64,000 bases of DNA from Bifidobacterium tissieri (GTDB taxonomy: Bacteria; Actinomycetota; Actinomycetes; Actinomycetales; Bifidobacteriaceae). The position numbers and the translations under genes are program-made. Under the pieces are notes generated by a model. That model was not told the origin of the DNA. It searched no databases and was given only the letters and a program-made list of their open reading frames with translations. Below are positions 1-9,436 of this stretch, one piece after another (the first letter of the stretch is position 1; every line of letters begins with the position of its first letter). The DNA lies in the NCBI RefSeq assembly GCF_002259645.1, contig NZ_MWWV01000004.1, forward strand, positions 186,001 through 250,000, in the 5' to 3' direction.

Positions 1-124
1 CATAGGCCACGGTTCGTGGATCGGCCGGCGGCTTGTTCGCCGGGCGACGCCGCCCGCTCCCGTTGGTCGGACGTCCCGGTCTGCGGGAATCGCGTTTGCC
101 GGATCGCGAGACGTATTCAGGCAC
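1..124 (-). CDS. rsmB: RsmB-like 16S rRNA (cytosine-C5) methyltransferase, N-terminus only
   Basis: This is the first 41 codons of a gene that runs off the left edge. A GTG at 122-124 opens a frame that overlaps the fmt stop codon by a few bases, so the two are probably translationally coupled. The visible residues are very basic and Arg/Pro/Gly-rich and end in DPRTVAY, which looks like the lead-in to the NusB-like domain (DPAR..A..VL) of actinobacterial RsmB/Fmu. From general knowledge, rsmB often follows fmt in bacteria. No methyltransferase motif is visible, so the call rests on position and the N-terminal pattern. Confidence 0.55.
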   Translation of the reverse strand, partial: MPEYVSRSGKRDSRRPGRPTNGSGRRRPANKPPADPRTVAY

Positions 125-1079
125 AGCGCGCCTCCGAACCAAGTCGGGCGCCACGGGCCCAGTCGGCCGCTTGCATGGCCTTCTTGCCTTGAGCCTTGAC
201 CTCGAGCAGTTCCAGCGGCGTGGTACCGGTGCCGACCCATACGTTGCGCTTGCCGGCCTTGAGTTCGCCGGGAGCAAGATCCGCGGGAACGTTGGGCGCG
301 TCGCCGGCCGGCGCGGCGGCGAGGATATGCAGCGTCGACGGTTCCGCATCGGTCGCCGCGTCCGCCGTGAACAGGCACCAGGCACCCGGATCGGGCGTAC
401 AGGCACGGATCTGCCGGTCGATGGTCTCCACCGGGGCGTCGAAGGTCACATGGGCGTCGTCGGTGCGGATCTTGTCGGCGACGGTCACGCCGTCCGCAGC
501 CTGTTCAATGGGCCGGGCGGTGCCATCGGCGACGGAACGCATGGCCTCCACCAGCAGCGGAGCCCCACTGACCGCCATACGGCTCAGCAGTTCACCGGAT
601 GTTTCACGATCGCCGATATCGGTATGGTTCTGCAGTAGGATCGGGCCTTCATCCATGCCGAGCGTGATACGGAACACGGTGGCGCCGGTGCTCGGCTGGC
701 CGGACCAGACGGCCCGCTGTGCGGGAGCGGCGCCACGCCACTGCGGCAGCAGCGAGAAATGCAGGTTGTACCAGCCCTTGGGCAATGCGTCGAGAACGTT
801 CTGCGGCAGAATGCGACCGTAGGCCACCACGGCGGCGGCCTCGACGTTCAACGCGGCGAGCTCGTCCACGAATCCCTCGTCGCGCGGATTGCCGTCGATC
901 ACCGGAATGCCAAGCTCCTGCGCCGCCACCTTGACGGGACTGGGCGTCAGTCGCCGGCCACGGCCACGCGGGGCGTCGGGACGGGTGAGCACGCACGCCA
1001 CCTCGATGCCGTCGGCGTCCGCAAGTGCCTTCAACGACGGCACGGCAACTTCGGGAGTGCCACAGAACAGAATCCTCAA
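117..1079 (-). CDS. fmt: Methionyl-tRNA formyltransferase
   Basis: This 320-aa protein transfers a formyl group from 10-formyl-tetrahydrofolate to initiator Met-tRNA, allowing bacterial translation initiation. The N-terminus [16 protein letters not shown] is the typical Fmt opening. The folate-binding signature [17 protein letters not shown] lies near residues 107-123 and the C-terminal OB-like tRNA-binding domain follows. Length is normal. The partner deformylase gene (def, 22484-23140) is elsewhere in the window. The stop overlaps the start of the downstream rsmB-like frame. The upstream neighbour on the same strand is the HAD hydrolase, with a hairpin in the gap. Confidence 0.97.
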   Translation of the reverse strand: MRILFCGTPEVAVPSLKALADADGIEVACVLTRPDAPRGRGRRLTPSPVKVAAQELGIPVIDGNPRDEGFVDELAALNVEAAAVVAYGRILPQNVLDALPKGWYNLHFSLLPQWRGAAPAQRAVWSGQPSTGATVFRITLGMDEGPILLQNHTDIGDRETSGELLSRMAVSGAPLLVEAMRSVADGTARPIEQAADGVTVADKIRTDDAHVTFDAPVETIDRQIRACTPDPGAWCLFTADAATDAEPSTLHILAAAPAGDAPNVPADLAPGELKAGKRNVWVGTGTTPLELLEVKAQGKKAMQAADWARGARLGSEARCA

Positions 1080-1153
1080 TACATTGGTCCTTTCGTTATT
1101 TCGTTATTGTCGTCATTCTCATTATTCAGTTGGGTAGGGTAATGCGTTGGGCA

Positions 1154-1192
1154 GGCTCACGTCATGTGGACTCACATCAGATTGCGTGAGCC
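1154..1192 (-). terminator. Hairpin between the HAD hydrolase and fmt
   Basis: An 8-bp perfect stem, GGCTCACG (1154-1161) with CGTGAGCC (1185-1192), encloses a smaller ATGTG/CACAT stem. It lies directly downstream of the HAD gene on the minus strand. No T-run follows, so it could be a weak terminator or an mRNA-stabilising stem. Confidence 0.4.
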
Positions 1193-1199
1193 CGGCCCG

Positions 1200-1904
1200 T
1201 CACTGCACCGGGGGAATGTTCACACCGTTCTCGATGAGCAGTTCGCGCAGCTTGCAAGGATCGGAGAACCGCACGCCTCGGATGCCGGCCTCGTTGGCCC
1301 CCACGATGTTCATGGCCTTGTCATCGATGAACACGCTGCCTTCGGCGGTGATACCGAACTCCTCCAACGCCTTCTCGTAGATGTCGCGATGAGGCTTGCG
1401 CATCTTCACGAATCCGGAGACGACCTTGCCGTCGAGCGCGCGAATGATGTCGCACTGCTCCTCGGCCACATGGAACAGGCTCGCCTCCCAGTTCGACAGA
1501 CCCCATACGCCCAATCCGGCGGCCTTGAGATCATTGACCAGCACACGGGCACCCGGCACGACGCCGGTGAGCGAGTCGCGGAAGTTGTTGACGTAGTAGC
1601 GCAGAATATCGGCCCACTTGTCGCCATGCGTGGAGCGCATCCAATCGATCGCCGTCTCCGGGGATTCACCGCCGTCCATCATGTCATTCGCATCGTAGAA
1701 GCCGGATACGTCGTTATCGAGAAACTCGTCGATGGTCCGCTGACTGTAGCGGGGCAGCAGCACCGCTTCCGGATGCCAATAGATCAGTACATTGCCGAAG
1801 TCGAAGATCACGTTTTCGATCGGCTTGCCCATCGCGCCGGCGGCGTTGCCATCCCCCACCAGCACATCATATTCCATTTGCGGTTCTCCAGGCCAACCCT
1901 TCAT
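1200..1904 (-). CDS. HAD-superfamily hydrolase (phosphatase-like)
   Basis: This 234-aa protein is a haloacid dehalogenase-type hydrolase, probably a cytosolic phosphatase acting on a small metabolite; the substrate is unknown. Motif I is FDFGNVL near residues 34-40, where the second catalytic Asp of classical DxD is replaced by Asn (DFGNV), as in the epoxide-hydrolase-like/COG1011 branch. The C-terminal motif is FIDDKAMNIVGANEAGIRGV. The start at 1904 has an AAGGAG Shine-Dalgarno five bases upstream. ATGs at 1877 (GGAG upstream) and at Met25 are alternatives, and the conserved domain begins only after Met25. Confidence 0.85.
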   Translation of the reverse strand: MKGWPGEPQMEYDVLVGDGNAAGAMGKPIENVIFDFGNVLIYWHPEAVLLPRYSQRTIDEFLDNDVSGFYDANDMMDGGESPETAIDWMRSTHGDKWADILRYYVNNFRDSLTGVVPGARVLVNDLKAAGLGVWGLSNWEASLFHVAEEQCDIIRALDGKVVSGFVKMRKPHRDIYEKALEEFGITAEGSVFIDDKAMNIVGANEAGIRGVRFSDPCKLRELLIENGVNIPPVQ

Positions 1905-2084
1905 GACGACTCCTTGTCCCGTGTCATAGTTCCATAGATCATGTCGGATGTGATTGCCTCAACCATCGAAACACGCCGCACGGACGACGACACGGTCCAC
2001 AATGGCCAGCATCGGCCAGCACGGCTCCATGACGCACGCCGCACCACGATCGTCAGCCGTATCAGCGCAACCATGACGCCACGG

Positions 2085-4325
2085 TCAGAGCACATCCTTG
2101 GGATTGATCCTGAACCGCAGCTCCCCACCGGCACGGGACGCCACATGCTTGGCCACCGCGGTACGCAACCGTTCCGCCAACTCGCCGCTGCGTCCCCGAG
2201 GCACGCGGACCAATGCCCGCACACGGTCGGTCACGCCATCAAGCTGACGACGCAGCCCCGGTTCGGGAGGGATCTCCACCGGACCAAGCACGGACGGATA
2301 GTCATCCTCGCCACCATCCGCTTCGCCGGCTGACGGAACGCTGATCACGGACAAGTCACCGGTCAACGCTCCGATACGATCCAGCAAGGTCATCACGGCC
2401 GTGCGATCGCCCCACACCACGGCCGCCGATACACTGGGCGGCAATACGGTCTCCGTGCGTTCCGCCACTTCCCGGGATGCGAGAATACGCGAATCCCAGA
2501 CCACCAACGACTGTGCCAGCGCGGGATCGGACTCGCCGATCAGCATCACCTGACCACCGATCGTACGCGGCACGCATAAGGCGGCGGCACGCATCCACGC
2601 CGTCAACGCGTCTACGCGCGCGTCGATGCCCGGCGCGTACAGGCTGGTCCACGCATCAAGAATCGCTACCGCCTGGTAGCCGTTGGTCTCCGACGCCATG
2701 CCGCGGATGGGCATCACACGAGGTTCGGCCCCGGGCGTGGCGATGACGATCTGCGGCTTGTACGCCACGTCCTCGATGATGCCACGCGGCTGATTCGGCG
2801 TGGAAATCATGACCGGTACGCCGCGAAACAGCCCCTGCAACTCCTGCATGGTGCCTTCCGCGTCCACGCGCACGCCGTACAATCGTTCGCCGCCGCATTC
2901 CCGACACCGCCAGTGCACCGCCGCGGCCCCGCACCACAGACATTGCGGAGCCGCGTCGGCCATGCCGCGCAACGGGCCGGAGCATCGGCGGCACCGCGCC
3001 TGACGTCGGCACCGGGAGCAGGCGAGCACCGTGCCCGCACCCCGATGCGGGACGGACAGCAGCACGGGACCGCCTTTGTTCAACGCACGGTTGATGACGC
3101 CCACCGCCACGTGAGGCATGCGGGCGCCGCGGGCCGGCTCGGCGAGACGTGTCAGTTCCTCACGGTTGAGCCACCGGATCCACGGCGTCAGATCCTTGGC
3201 CGCCGCACGGTTGGCGGTCACCTCCACCACGCTGGAATCATGATCGACGTCCCATTGGCTTTGCGGACTGCGCGCATGACCGGCCACCAGCAACGTGCCG
3301 CCATGCGCCTGAGCCCGCAGACGCAGCACGTCGCGGGCGTTCGCATAGGGCATGAGACCGTCGGCGTTCTGATATGCGGCATCGTCGACGATGGCGAACA
3401 GCGCGTTGCCCTCCACCGGCGCGTACATGGCCGCGCGCACGCCGATCACGCATCGCACCGCGCCCGACGCGACGGCCATATACGAGCGGTATCGCAGTTC
3501 CGGGGCCATTGACGCGCCGAGTGTCGCCACGTCACCCGACCATACGCCGTTGCCGCTTGACGATGGCGCGTAGGGACGAAGCCCATAGGCGGCGAGACAT
3601 CGCGACAGGTCGGCGACATGACGCATATCGGGCAGCACCACGACCGCCGAGCGGCCACGCATCAGCGTATGGGCGACCGCCCATGCCAGGTCCCTGGCCC
3701 ACAACCGAGGACCGGGAAGATTGTCCCAGACCACCTGGGCATAGGAATGGGAGTCCAACGCCTGTACGAATGCGTGCACGGACGAGTAGCTGGATTCGAT
3801 GCGGGACAGCCCTTTGAGCACCGGCTCGGCGAGCATGGTCTCCAGTTCCGCGCCTCGGGCGGAGACCGCCCTGTCCCCCGGCGACCATTCACGGTCGACC
3901 TTGGCGCTGCGCGGCGGGACCGCCACGCGGATGATATTGGCACGCGTGCCGCCGAAGGCATCGGCCACACGGGTGATGTCCTGCCGCATCTGACCGGACA
4001 GCACCACGCGCGGGGATACCACGCGTTCGAGGAATCGCAGCGAGGATGTGGGAGTATCGCTGGTGGAGGCACGTTCCCAGATGAACCCGTCAATCAGCTT
4101 ATGGCCGAACCGCACACGCACACGCACGCCGGGTCTGGCGTCCGCGTCCTGCCGCTCATCGATCAGATAGTCGAATGTCCGTCCCAGATGCGTGGCCTGC
4201 ACGTCGATGATCACCCGTGCGATGGGATCATGCGACGCCGGCGTCTTCTCCGCCGGGGCACGCTTGCGCCTGCGCCGCGGTGCAAGACCGTCGAGCGCCG
4301 GCTGTTCGGCATGCGTCCCCGTCAT
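2085..4325 (-). CDS. priA: PriA-like primosomal protein N' without helicase motifs
   Basis: This 746-aa protein corresponds to the replication-restart factor PriA, which recognises stalled forks and helps reload the replicative helicase. The 3'-DNA-binding domain is at the N-terminus (ARVIIDVQATHLGRTFDYL, about residues 35-55). A zinc-binding region with paired Cys motifs (CSRC, CRRC, CLWC, CREC) lies near residues 432-480. No Walker A GxGKT and no DEAH-type Walker B are present where other PriA proteins have them. From family knowledge, this loss is typical of actinobacterial PriA, which are annotated as probably non-helicase. It lies downstream of metK, separated by a strong terminator. Confidence 0.9.
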   Translation of the reverse strand: MTGTHAEQPALDGLAPRRRRKRAPAEKTPASHDPIARVIIDVQATHLGRTFDYLIDERQDADARPGVRVRVRFGHKLIDGFIWERASTSDTPTSSLRFLERVVSPRVVLSGQMRQDITRVADAFGGTRANIIRVAVPPRSAKVDREWSPGDRAVSARGAELETMLAEPVLKGLSRIESSYSSVHAFVQALDSHSYAQVVWDNLPGPRLWARDLAWAVAHTLMRGRSAVVVLPDMRHVADLSRCLAAYGLRPYAPSSSGNGVWSGDVATLGASMAPELRYRSYMAVASGAVRCVIGVRAAMYAPVEGNALFAIVDDAAYQNADGLMPYANARDVLRLRAQAHGGTLLVAGHARSPQSQWDVDHDSSVVEVTANRAAAKDLTPWIRWLNREELTRLAEPARGARMPHVAVGVINRALNKGGPVLLSVPHRGAGTVLACSRCRRQARCRRCSGPLRGMADAAPQCLWCGAAAVHWRCRECGGERLYGVRVDAEGTMQELQGLFRGVPVMISTPNQPRGIIEDVAYKPQIVIATPGAEPRVMPIRGMASETNGYQAVAILDAWTSLYAPGIDARVDALTAWMRAAALCVPRTIGGQVMLIGESDPALAQSLVVWDSRILASREVAERTETVLPPSVSAAVVWGDRTAVMTLLDRIGALTGDLSVISVPSAGEADGGEDDYPSVLGPVEIPPEPGLRRQLDGVTDRVRALVRVPRGRSGELAERLRTAVAKHVASRAGGELRFRINPKDVL

Positions 4326-4373
4326 TCCTCCAACGTATCACGCACGTCCCGGGAAGACGGGATGTGGACAATG

Positions 4374-4429
4374 AAAAATCGGTCCGTGTGCGTCACCCGG
4401 TTGCTCACCGGCGATGCACACGGACCGAT
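4374..4429 (-). terminator. Rho-independent terminator of metK
   Basis: A 14-bp perfect stem, ATCGGTCCGTGTGC (4378-4391) with GCACACGGACCGAT (4416-4429), is followed on the minus strand by five T residues. It sits just after metK and before priA. Confidence 0.8.
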
Positions 4430-4508
4430 GCGAACGATTACCGCACGATCACACGATCACGTATCGCGCTTGATCACATGATCGAACAATCGAACAATCG
4501 CACGATCA

Positions 4509-5726
4509 TCAGATGGCGGCCTTGAGCTCCTCCACCTTGTTGGTCTCCTCCCACGGCAACTGCACGTCCTTGCGGCCGAAGTGACCGTATGCGGCGGTCT
4601 TCTCGTAGATCGGGCGCTTGAGGTCGAGCTCGTCGATGATGGCGGCGGGACGCAGGTCGAACACCTTGCGCACGGCCTGCTGGATCTGCTCGCGGGTCAC
4701 TCCGCCGATCTCGGTACCGAAGGTCTCCACATTGATGGAGACGGGGTCGGCCACACCGATCGCGTATGCCACCTGCACCTCGACGCGGTGCGCAAGGCCG
4801 GCGGCCACGATGTTCTTGGCCACCCAGCGGGTCGCATAGGCAGCGGAACGATCCACCTTGGACGGGTCCTTGCCGCTGAACGCGCCGCCGCCGTGGTGGG
4901 CCGCACCACCGTAGGTGTCGACGATGATCTTGCGCCCGGTCAGACCGGCATCGGCTGCCGGACCGCCCAGAACGAAGGAACCGGTGGGGTTGACGAGCTG
5001 ACGGTAGTCGTCGTGCTTCACGGTGTCGTCGAGCACATCGTTCAGTACGGGGTCGATCACGTGCTCCTTGAGCTGGCCGCGCAGCCACTCCTGGGTGACT
5101 TCTGGATCATGCTGGGTGGAGATGAGCACGGTGTCCACACGCAGCGGATGATCGTTCTCATCATATTCGATGGTCACCTGGGTCTTGCCATCCGGACGCA
5201 GGTGCGGCACCTCGCCGGACTTGCGCACCTCGGTCAGACGGAAGGCGAGACGGTGGGCCAGATACACGGGCAGCGGCATGAGCACGTCGGTTTCGTCGGT
5301 GGCATATCCGAACATCACGCCCTGATCGCCGGCACCCTGAGCCTCGTAACGCTCCTCACGGCTGGCCGCGGACTCCTGCTCGGTGTTGAGACGGGCCACG
5401 CCCTGGTTGATTTCGGCGCTCTGGCCGGTGATGGCGACGATCACGCCGCACGAGTCGGCGTCAAGACCGACTTCGGAGGAGGTGTAGCCGATGCGACGCA
5501 GGACCTCGCGCACCTTGGACTGCACGTCCACGTAGCCTTCGGAAGTCACCTCGCCGAATACGAGGAACACGCCCGTGGCGGCCGAGGTCTCGACGGCGAC
5601 ATGGGACTGGGGATCCTGACGCAGCAGATCGTCGAGGATCTCATCGGAAATCTGGTCGCAGACCTTGTCGGGATGGCCTTCGGTCACCGATTCGGCGGAG
5701 ATGAGCTTGCGCTCCTGATTGGACAT
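4509..5726 (-). CDS. metK: S-adenosylmethionine synthase
   Basis: This 405-aa enzyme makes S-adenosylmethionine from methionine and ATP, for methylation. Signatures visible are [18 protein letters not shown] (about residues 15-32), the ATP-binding [17 protein letters not shown], and the P-loop-like [17 protein letters not shown]. Length is normal. The start at 5726 ([10 protein letters not shown]) is chosen over an in-frame ATG at 5759 because it has AAGGA upstream and matches the family N-terminus. The gene is bracketed by terminators (4374-4429 and 5812-5862), so it is probably monocistronic. A perfect palindrome further upstream (5925-5944) may be regulatory. Confidence 0.97.
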   Translation of the reverse strand: MSNQERKLISAESVTEGHPDKVCDQISDEILDDLLRQDPQSHVAVETSAATGVFLVFGEVTSEGYVDVQSKVREVLRRIGYTSSEVGLDADSCGVIVAITGQSAEINQGVARLNTEQESAASREERYEAQGAGDQGVMFGYATDETDVLMPLPVYLAHRLAFRLTEVRKSGEVPHLRPDGKTQVTIEYDENDHPLRVDTVLISTQHDPEVTQEWLRGQLKEHVIDPVLNDVLDDTVKHDDYRQLVNPTGSFVLGGPAADAGLTGRKIIVDTYGGAAHHGGGAFSGKDPSKVDRSAAYATRWVAKNIVAAGLAHRVEVQVAYAIGVADPVSINVETFGTEIGGVTREQIQQAVRKVFDLRPAAIIDELDLKRPIYEKTAAYGHFGRKDVQLPWEETNKVEELKAAI

Positions 5727-5811
5727 ATCATTCCTTTCCGGACTTATCGCCCCGCTCAACGGCGAAGCACAATGATACGGTTCTGTTTTCTGATATTTGG
5801 AGGAAGGCTGT

Positions 5812-5862
5812 AAAAAAGGGCTCGTGCCCGCCCGATCGGATGGATCGGGTGGCGCGAGCCCT
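5812..5862 (-). terminator. Rho-independent terminator between rpoZ and metK
   Basis: Outer stem AGGGCTCG (5817-5824) pairs with CGAGCCCT (5855-5862). An inner stem CCCGATC/GATCGGG (5831-5849) extends it. Six T residues follow on the minus strand. It could terminate rpoZ transcripts or, less likely, act as an attenuator in a metK leader. Confidence 0.78.
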
Positions 5863-5901
5863 CAGTTCGTTCGCTCCTGACGTTCAGTTCTACACTTCGC
5901 C

Positions 5902-5944
5902 CACTTGTTCGGCAAGTGCGTCGTGAATATTCATATGAATATTC
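5902..5944. promoter_or_regulatory. Operator-like perfect 20-bp palindrome plus hairpin upstream of metK
   Basis: GAATATTCATATGAATATTC at 5925-5944 is a perfect 20-bp palindrome in otherwise GC-rich DNA. Beside it, CACTTG/CAAGTG (5902-5918) forms a stem around the loop TTCGG. Both lie in the 379-bp gap between rpoZ and metK (5727-6105), upstream of the terminator at 5812-5862. Perfect AT-rich dyads are typical of dimeric repressor sites. The regulator is unknown. Confidence 0.4.
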
Positions 5945-6105
5945 AGCTCACTGCGTTATCGACAGTCGACTATCGACGGACAAATCGTCGGATAGACGGA
6001 TAGGGAGTGTCGCAGCGAAACCGTAACGAATGACGATCGAATGGGAATGAACGGAAATCAAACGGTGGCCGGAATGATCGGGATGATAGGAAGATCGGAC
6101 GGGGA

Positions 6106-6390
6106 TCAGTTGCCCTCGTTCAGATCGTCCTCACCGAGCGTCTCCTCGAGAAGACCGTTGTTGATCTCGCGGAAGGCGATGGACAGCGGCTTCTCCTGGT
6201 TCTGGTATTCCACCAGCGGGCCGACGTTCTGCAGCAGGCCTTCATTGAGCTGGGTGAAATAGGAGTTGATCTGACGTGCGCGCTTCGCGGCGAAGATGGC
6301 GAGCGCGTACTTGGAGTCGGCGTGCTGCATCAGATCGTCGATGGGCGGGTCTGCAAGTCCCTGAGGTTCCGGGCTGGTACCAAGTGCCAT
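6106..6390 (-). CDS. rpoZ: DNA-directed RNA polymerase omega subunit
   Basis: This 94-aa small subunit assists RNA polymerase assembly by holding the beta' C-terminus. The family core is seen in [27 protein letters not shown] (split here: [19 protein letters not shown] then RARQIN), which carries the conserved Ala-Ala-Lys-Arg-Ala-Arg-Gln-Ile stretch near residues 34-41. The acidic C-terminus is also typical. It starts 155 bp from the divergent ilvD, and a terminator lies between it and metK. Confidence 0.93.
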   Translation of the reverse strand: MALGTSPEPQGLADPPIDDLMQHADSKYALAIFAAKRARQINSYFTQLNEGLLQNVGPLVEYQNQEKPLSIAFREINNGLLEETLGEDDLNEGN

Positions 6391-6545
6391 TGGTTCTCCA
6401 AATCTTGAATATATGTGAAAGTACTTTCCTAGGCGAGTGGATTCTACCCCAAACGGTCCGTTTTGTGAAGACCTATTGTGAAAATCCTTCCATATATCGA
6501 CATTAGCATGCCTCTACGTTGGTCCCGAATGGTTGAATGGGAGCC
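6391..6545. promoter_or_regulatory. Divergent rpoZ/ilvD intergenic region
   Basis: This short AT-richer gap must hold both promoters. A 13-bp dyad AAACGG-T-CCGTTT (6451-6463) and a repeated TTGTGAA heptamer are visible. I could not place convincing -35/-10 pairs. No leader peptide or T-box/attenuator structure for ilvD was recognised. Confidence 0.35.
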
Positions 6546-8408
6546 ATGACAGAAATGCGATCCGCAAAACTCATGAATGGGCGCGTATTTGCTGGTGCCC
6601 GTGCTCTCTATCGCGCCGCCGGTGTCGACGGCAAGGACTTCGGAAAGCCGATTGTGGCCATTGCGAACTCCTTCGACGAATTCCTCCCCGGCCATGTTCA
6701 CCTGAACAAGGTGGGCCGTCTGGTTTCCGAGGCAATCAAGCAGGCGGGCGGCATCCCCCGCGAATTCAACACCATGGCCGTCGACGACGGCATCGCCATG
6801 GGGCATACCGGCATGCTGTACTCGCTGCCGAGCCGTGACATCATCGCCGACACGGTCGAATATCAGGTCAACGCCCATTGCGCCGACGCTCTGATCTGCA
6901 TCCCCAACTGTGACAAGGTCGTTCCGGGCATGCTGATGGCGGCTCTGCGACTGAACATCCCCACCATCTTCGTCTCCGGCGGCCCGATGGAGGCCGGCAC
7001 CACGGTGCTCGCCGATGGCACCGTGAAGAAGAACACCGATCTGATCTCCGTGATGTATGCGTCCGCCGACGACAACGTCTCCGAGGAGGATCTGCTCAAC
7101 TATGAGAAGACCGTGTGCCCCACCTGCGGCTCCTGCGCCGGCATGTTCACCGCCAACTCGATGAACTGCCTGACGGAGGCCATCGGTCTGGCACTGCCGG
7201 GCAACGGCACCGTGCTCGCCTCCCACAAGTACCGCAAGGAACTGTTCGAGAAGGCCGGCCGTGAGATCGTGCACATCGCCAACCGCTACTACCACGAGGA
7301 CGATGACTCGGTGCTGCCGCGCTCCATCGCCACCAAGCACGCGTTCGAGAACGCCATGACCATGGATGTGGCCATGGGCGGTTCCACCAACACCGTGCTG
7401 CACATTCTCGCCATGGCACAGTCCGCCGACGTGGACTTCACGCTTGACGACATCGAGCGCATCAGCCACACCGTGCCGTGCATCTGCAAGGCCAGCCCGT
7501 CCGGCAAGTGGGAGATCTCCGACGTGCATCGCGCCGGCGGCATCACCGGCATTCTCGGCGAGCTCGATCGCGCCGGCAAGCTGCACCGCGACACCCATTC
7601 CGTCGATTACCCGTCGCTCGAGGCCAAGCTTGACGCGTGGGACATCATGCGCCCCACCTGCATCGACGAGGCCAAGCGTCTGTTCCACGCCGCTCCGGGT
7701 CATATCATCTCCCCCGAGCCGTGGACGCATGAGACGACGTTCGACACGCTGGACACCGATCGTGAGAACGGTGCCATTCATGACATCAACCATCCGGAGA
7801 TCCACGAGGGTGGTCTGGCTGTGCTGCGTGGCAACCTTGCCCCCGACGGATGCGTGGTGAAGACCGCCGGCGTGCCGGAGGAGATCTGGAAGTTCCGTGG
7901 ACCGGCTCTGGTGGTCGAGTCCCAGGAGCAGGCCATCGAGGTCATTCTGAACGACACCCTGAAGCCTGGCATGGCTCTGGTGATCCGCTACGAGGGCCCG
8001 AAGGGCGGCCCGGGCATGCAGGAGATGCTGTACCCGACGTCGTTCGTCAAGGGCAAGGGCATCGGCAAGCAGGTGGCCATGCTCACCGACGGCCGCTACT
8101 CCGGCGGCTCCTCGGGTCTGGCAATCGGCCATATCGCTCCTGAGGCCGCGAACAAGGGCCCGATCGCACTGATCAAGAACGGCGATATCATCAACATCGA
8201 TATTGAGAACCGTCAGGTGAACGTGGAGCTGTCCGACGAGGAGCTGGCTCAGCGTCGCGCCGAGCTAGAGGCCGGCGACGGCTATGTGGCCCACCGCGAC
8301 CGTAAGGTGTCGCAGGCGCTCAAGGCCTACGCCGCGTTCGCGCGTTCCGCCGACAAGGGCGCCACGCGTGACCCGGAGCTGATCAACAAGCTTTCCGGTC
8401 TGGCGTGA
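6546..8408 (+). CDS. ilvD: Dihydroxy-acid dehydratase
   Basis: This 620-aa iron-sulfur enzyme dehydrates 2,3-dihydroxy-3-methyl(iso)valerate to the 2-oxo acids in valine, leucine and isoleucine synthesis. Cluster-ligand cysteines are seen in [10 protein letters not shown] (Cys122) and [10 protein letters not shown] (Cys191/194/197). The ILVD/EDD signature continues into [20 protein letters not shown], and the C-terminal [20 protein letters not shown] region is intact. Start at 6546 ([10 protein letters not shown]) gives the length I recall for bifidobacteria. ATGs at 6537 and 6555 are alternatives; GGGAG upstream suits the later ones. It is the only plus-strand gene in the first 24 kb and is not clustered with other ilv genes here. 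Confidence 0.96.
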   Translation: MTEMRSAKLMNGRVFAGARALYRAAGVDGKDFGKPIVAIANSFDEFLPGHVHLNKVGRLVSEAIKQAGGIPREFNTMAVDDGIAMGHTGMLYSLPSRDIIADTVEYQVNAHCADALICIPNCDKVVPGMLMAALRLNIPTIFVSGGPMEAGTTVLADGTVKKNTDLISVMYASADDNVSEEDLLNYEKTVCPTCGSCAGMFTANSMNCLTEAIGLALPGNGTVLASHKYRKELFEKAGREIVHIANRYYHEDDDSVLPRSIATKHAFENAMTMDVAMGGSTNTVLHILAMAQSADVDFTLDDIERISHTVPCICKASPSGKWEISDVHRAGGITGILGELDRAGKLHRDTHSVDYPSLEAKLDAWDIMRPTCIDEAKRLFHAAPGHIISPEPWTHETTFDTLDTDRENGAIHDINHPEIHEGGLAVLRGNLAPDGCVVKTAGVPEEIWKFRGPALVVESQEQAIEVILNDTLKPGMALVIRYEGPKGGPGMQEMLYPTSFVKGKGIGKQVAMLTDGRYSGGSSGLAIGHIAPEAANKGPIALIKNGDIINIDIENRQVNVELSDEELAQRRAELEAGDGYVAHRDRKVSQALKAYAAFARSADKGATRDPELINKLSGLA

Positions 8409-8451
8409 TCTCGGGATTGATCCCGCGTAATCACGTAATCGCGTAGGCGAT

Positions 8452-8492
8452 AGAGCATCGACTGGCGGGAGGGGTCCCGACTCCGATGCTCT
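8452..8492 (+). terminator. First hairpin after ilvD
   Basis: AGAGCATCG (8452-8460) pairs perfectly with CGATGCTCT (8484-8492), with a GC-rich loop containing GGGAGGGGTCCC. It starts 43 bp after the ilvD stop. There is no T-run. Confidence 0.45.
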
Positions 8493-8495
8493 GTG

Positions 8496-8538
8496 CAATG
8501 AGGGTGGTTCACCGTTTGCCGGTGGGCCACCCTCATTG
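8496..8538 (+). terminator. Second hairpin after ilvD
   Basis: CAATGAGGGTGG (8496-8507) pairs perfectly with CCACCCTCATTG (8527-8538), and the loop itself holds CACCG/CGGTG. It is a strong 12-bp stem, three bases after the first hairpin. It lacks a long T tail, so it may be a tandem terminator or 3'-end stabiliser. Confidence 0.5.
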
Positions 8539-9045
8539 TCGTATTGGGGCAGTTGTCGATTGGGTAGTGCCGTATTGAGCAGTCTGTTGCGATACGGAAA
8601 ATCCATAGGGAAACGTGGGAGTTGAGCAAAAGCCTTATCCTCACATACCGTGTCGCGCCATTGCTATCACAGGCATCCCGACGAGCCGCCAACCAAATCG
8701 TCAATCACACCTCGACACGCACAACAAATGAACATCCCCACCTTACGACTGTCGGTTTCCGTCGTCCATCAGCGGTCGGCGAAGGTGATGTCGAACGCAT
8801 TCAATGTGGGCCTTCGCCGTCCATTGTCCATCCCACTCTGCTTGTGGAATCCAGCGATATGAATCAAGACAGGCATTGTTGAGTGTGGCCTGTTCATTGG
8901 GGAAGTGTCCATACGCCTATCCACATGTCGGATATCAGAACCAATTACACGCTTCCCAAATCCAAACGATCCCAGTTCGTTTTTTGGGTGGGGAGTAAGT
9001 TCTCTGTTTTCTCAGTGGGGAAGCCTGGGTATGAGGGGACAGCCA

Positions 9046-9436
9046 TGGCAGAGAATACTAAATTGGACTGTATTGTCGTTCTCTGCCAGCGGCTGTGGCA
9101 GAGAACGTGAAATTATGCCATCTTGACATTCTCTGCCACGAAAATCTTCCGTTATGGCCAGATGCTGATGCGACGACGTCCACTATTCGATACTTTTGCA
9201 GTGGTTTTGAACAGTGGTGGGCGCTATCCTCCGATTGATCCGCGGCAGGGAACGCGATATGACGTCAAATTCGCGTTGTCTGCCAAGATGCGTGGCAAAG
9301 AAAGACGATTCGTTGACTGATTAGCTTTTCTGCCAAGATTGTGTGGCAAAGAATGATGAATCATCCTATTTTTGTGTTCTCTGCCAGAAGCCATGGCAGA
9401 GAACACATATTGAGCCTCGCTGATCATTCTCTGCCA
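9046..9436. repeat. Regular array of dyad-symmetric repeats, about 50-bp period
   Basis: The 10-mer TTCTCTGCCA and its complement TGGCAGAGAA recur in this stretch. Complete units have two arms around a 7-8 nt centre: 9079-9105 (12-bp perfect arms when extended), 9276-9302, 9326-9353 and 9377-9403 (13-bp perfect arms when extended). Single arms occur at 9046-9055, 9129-9138 and 9427-9436, and a weak one (8/10) at 9243-9252. Left arms fall at 9079, 9129, 9276, 9326, 9377 and 9427, i.e. steps of 50, 50 or 51, with one 147-bp gap of about three periods. Spacers of 23 bp are different but share a central ATT/AAT. Arms vary and centres differ, so this is an eroded tandem array, not a CRISPR. Confidence 0.85.

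Noticed and set aside
5727-6105. SAM riboswitch upstream of metK
   Set aside because: I could not match any known SAM aptamer core; only a palindrome, a small hairpin and a terminator are seen. A covariance-model search would decide.
6444-8132. Minus-strand open frame of 562 codons opposite ilvD
   Set aside because: Antisense shadow of ilvD; the composition is His/Gly/Val-rich with no domain.
8622-8882. Small protein gene in the ilvD-gmk gap
   Set aside because: The 86-codon frame lacks a ribosome site, has atypical codon use and no recognisable motif; other frames in the gap are similar.
9046-9436. CRISPR array
   Set aside because: Repeat centres and arms differ between units, several units are half-sites, spacers are only 23 bp and share a common core, and no cas gene is in the window.
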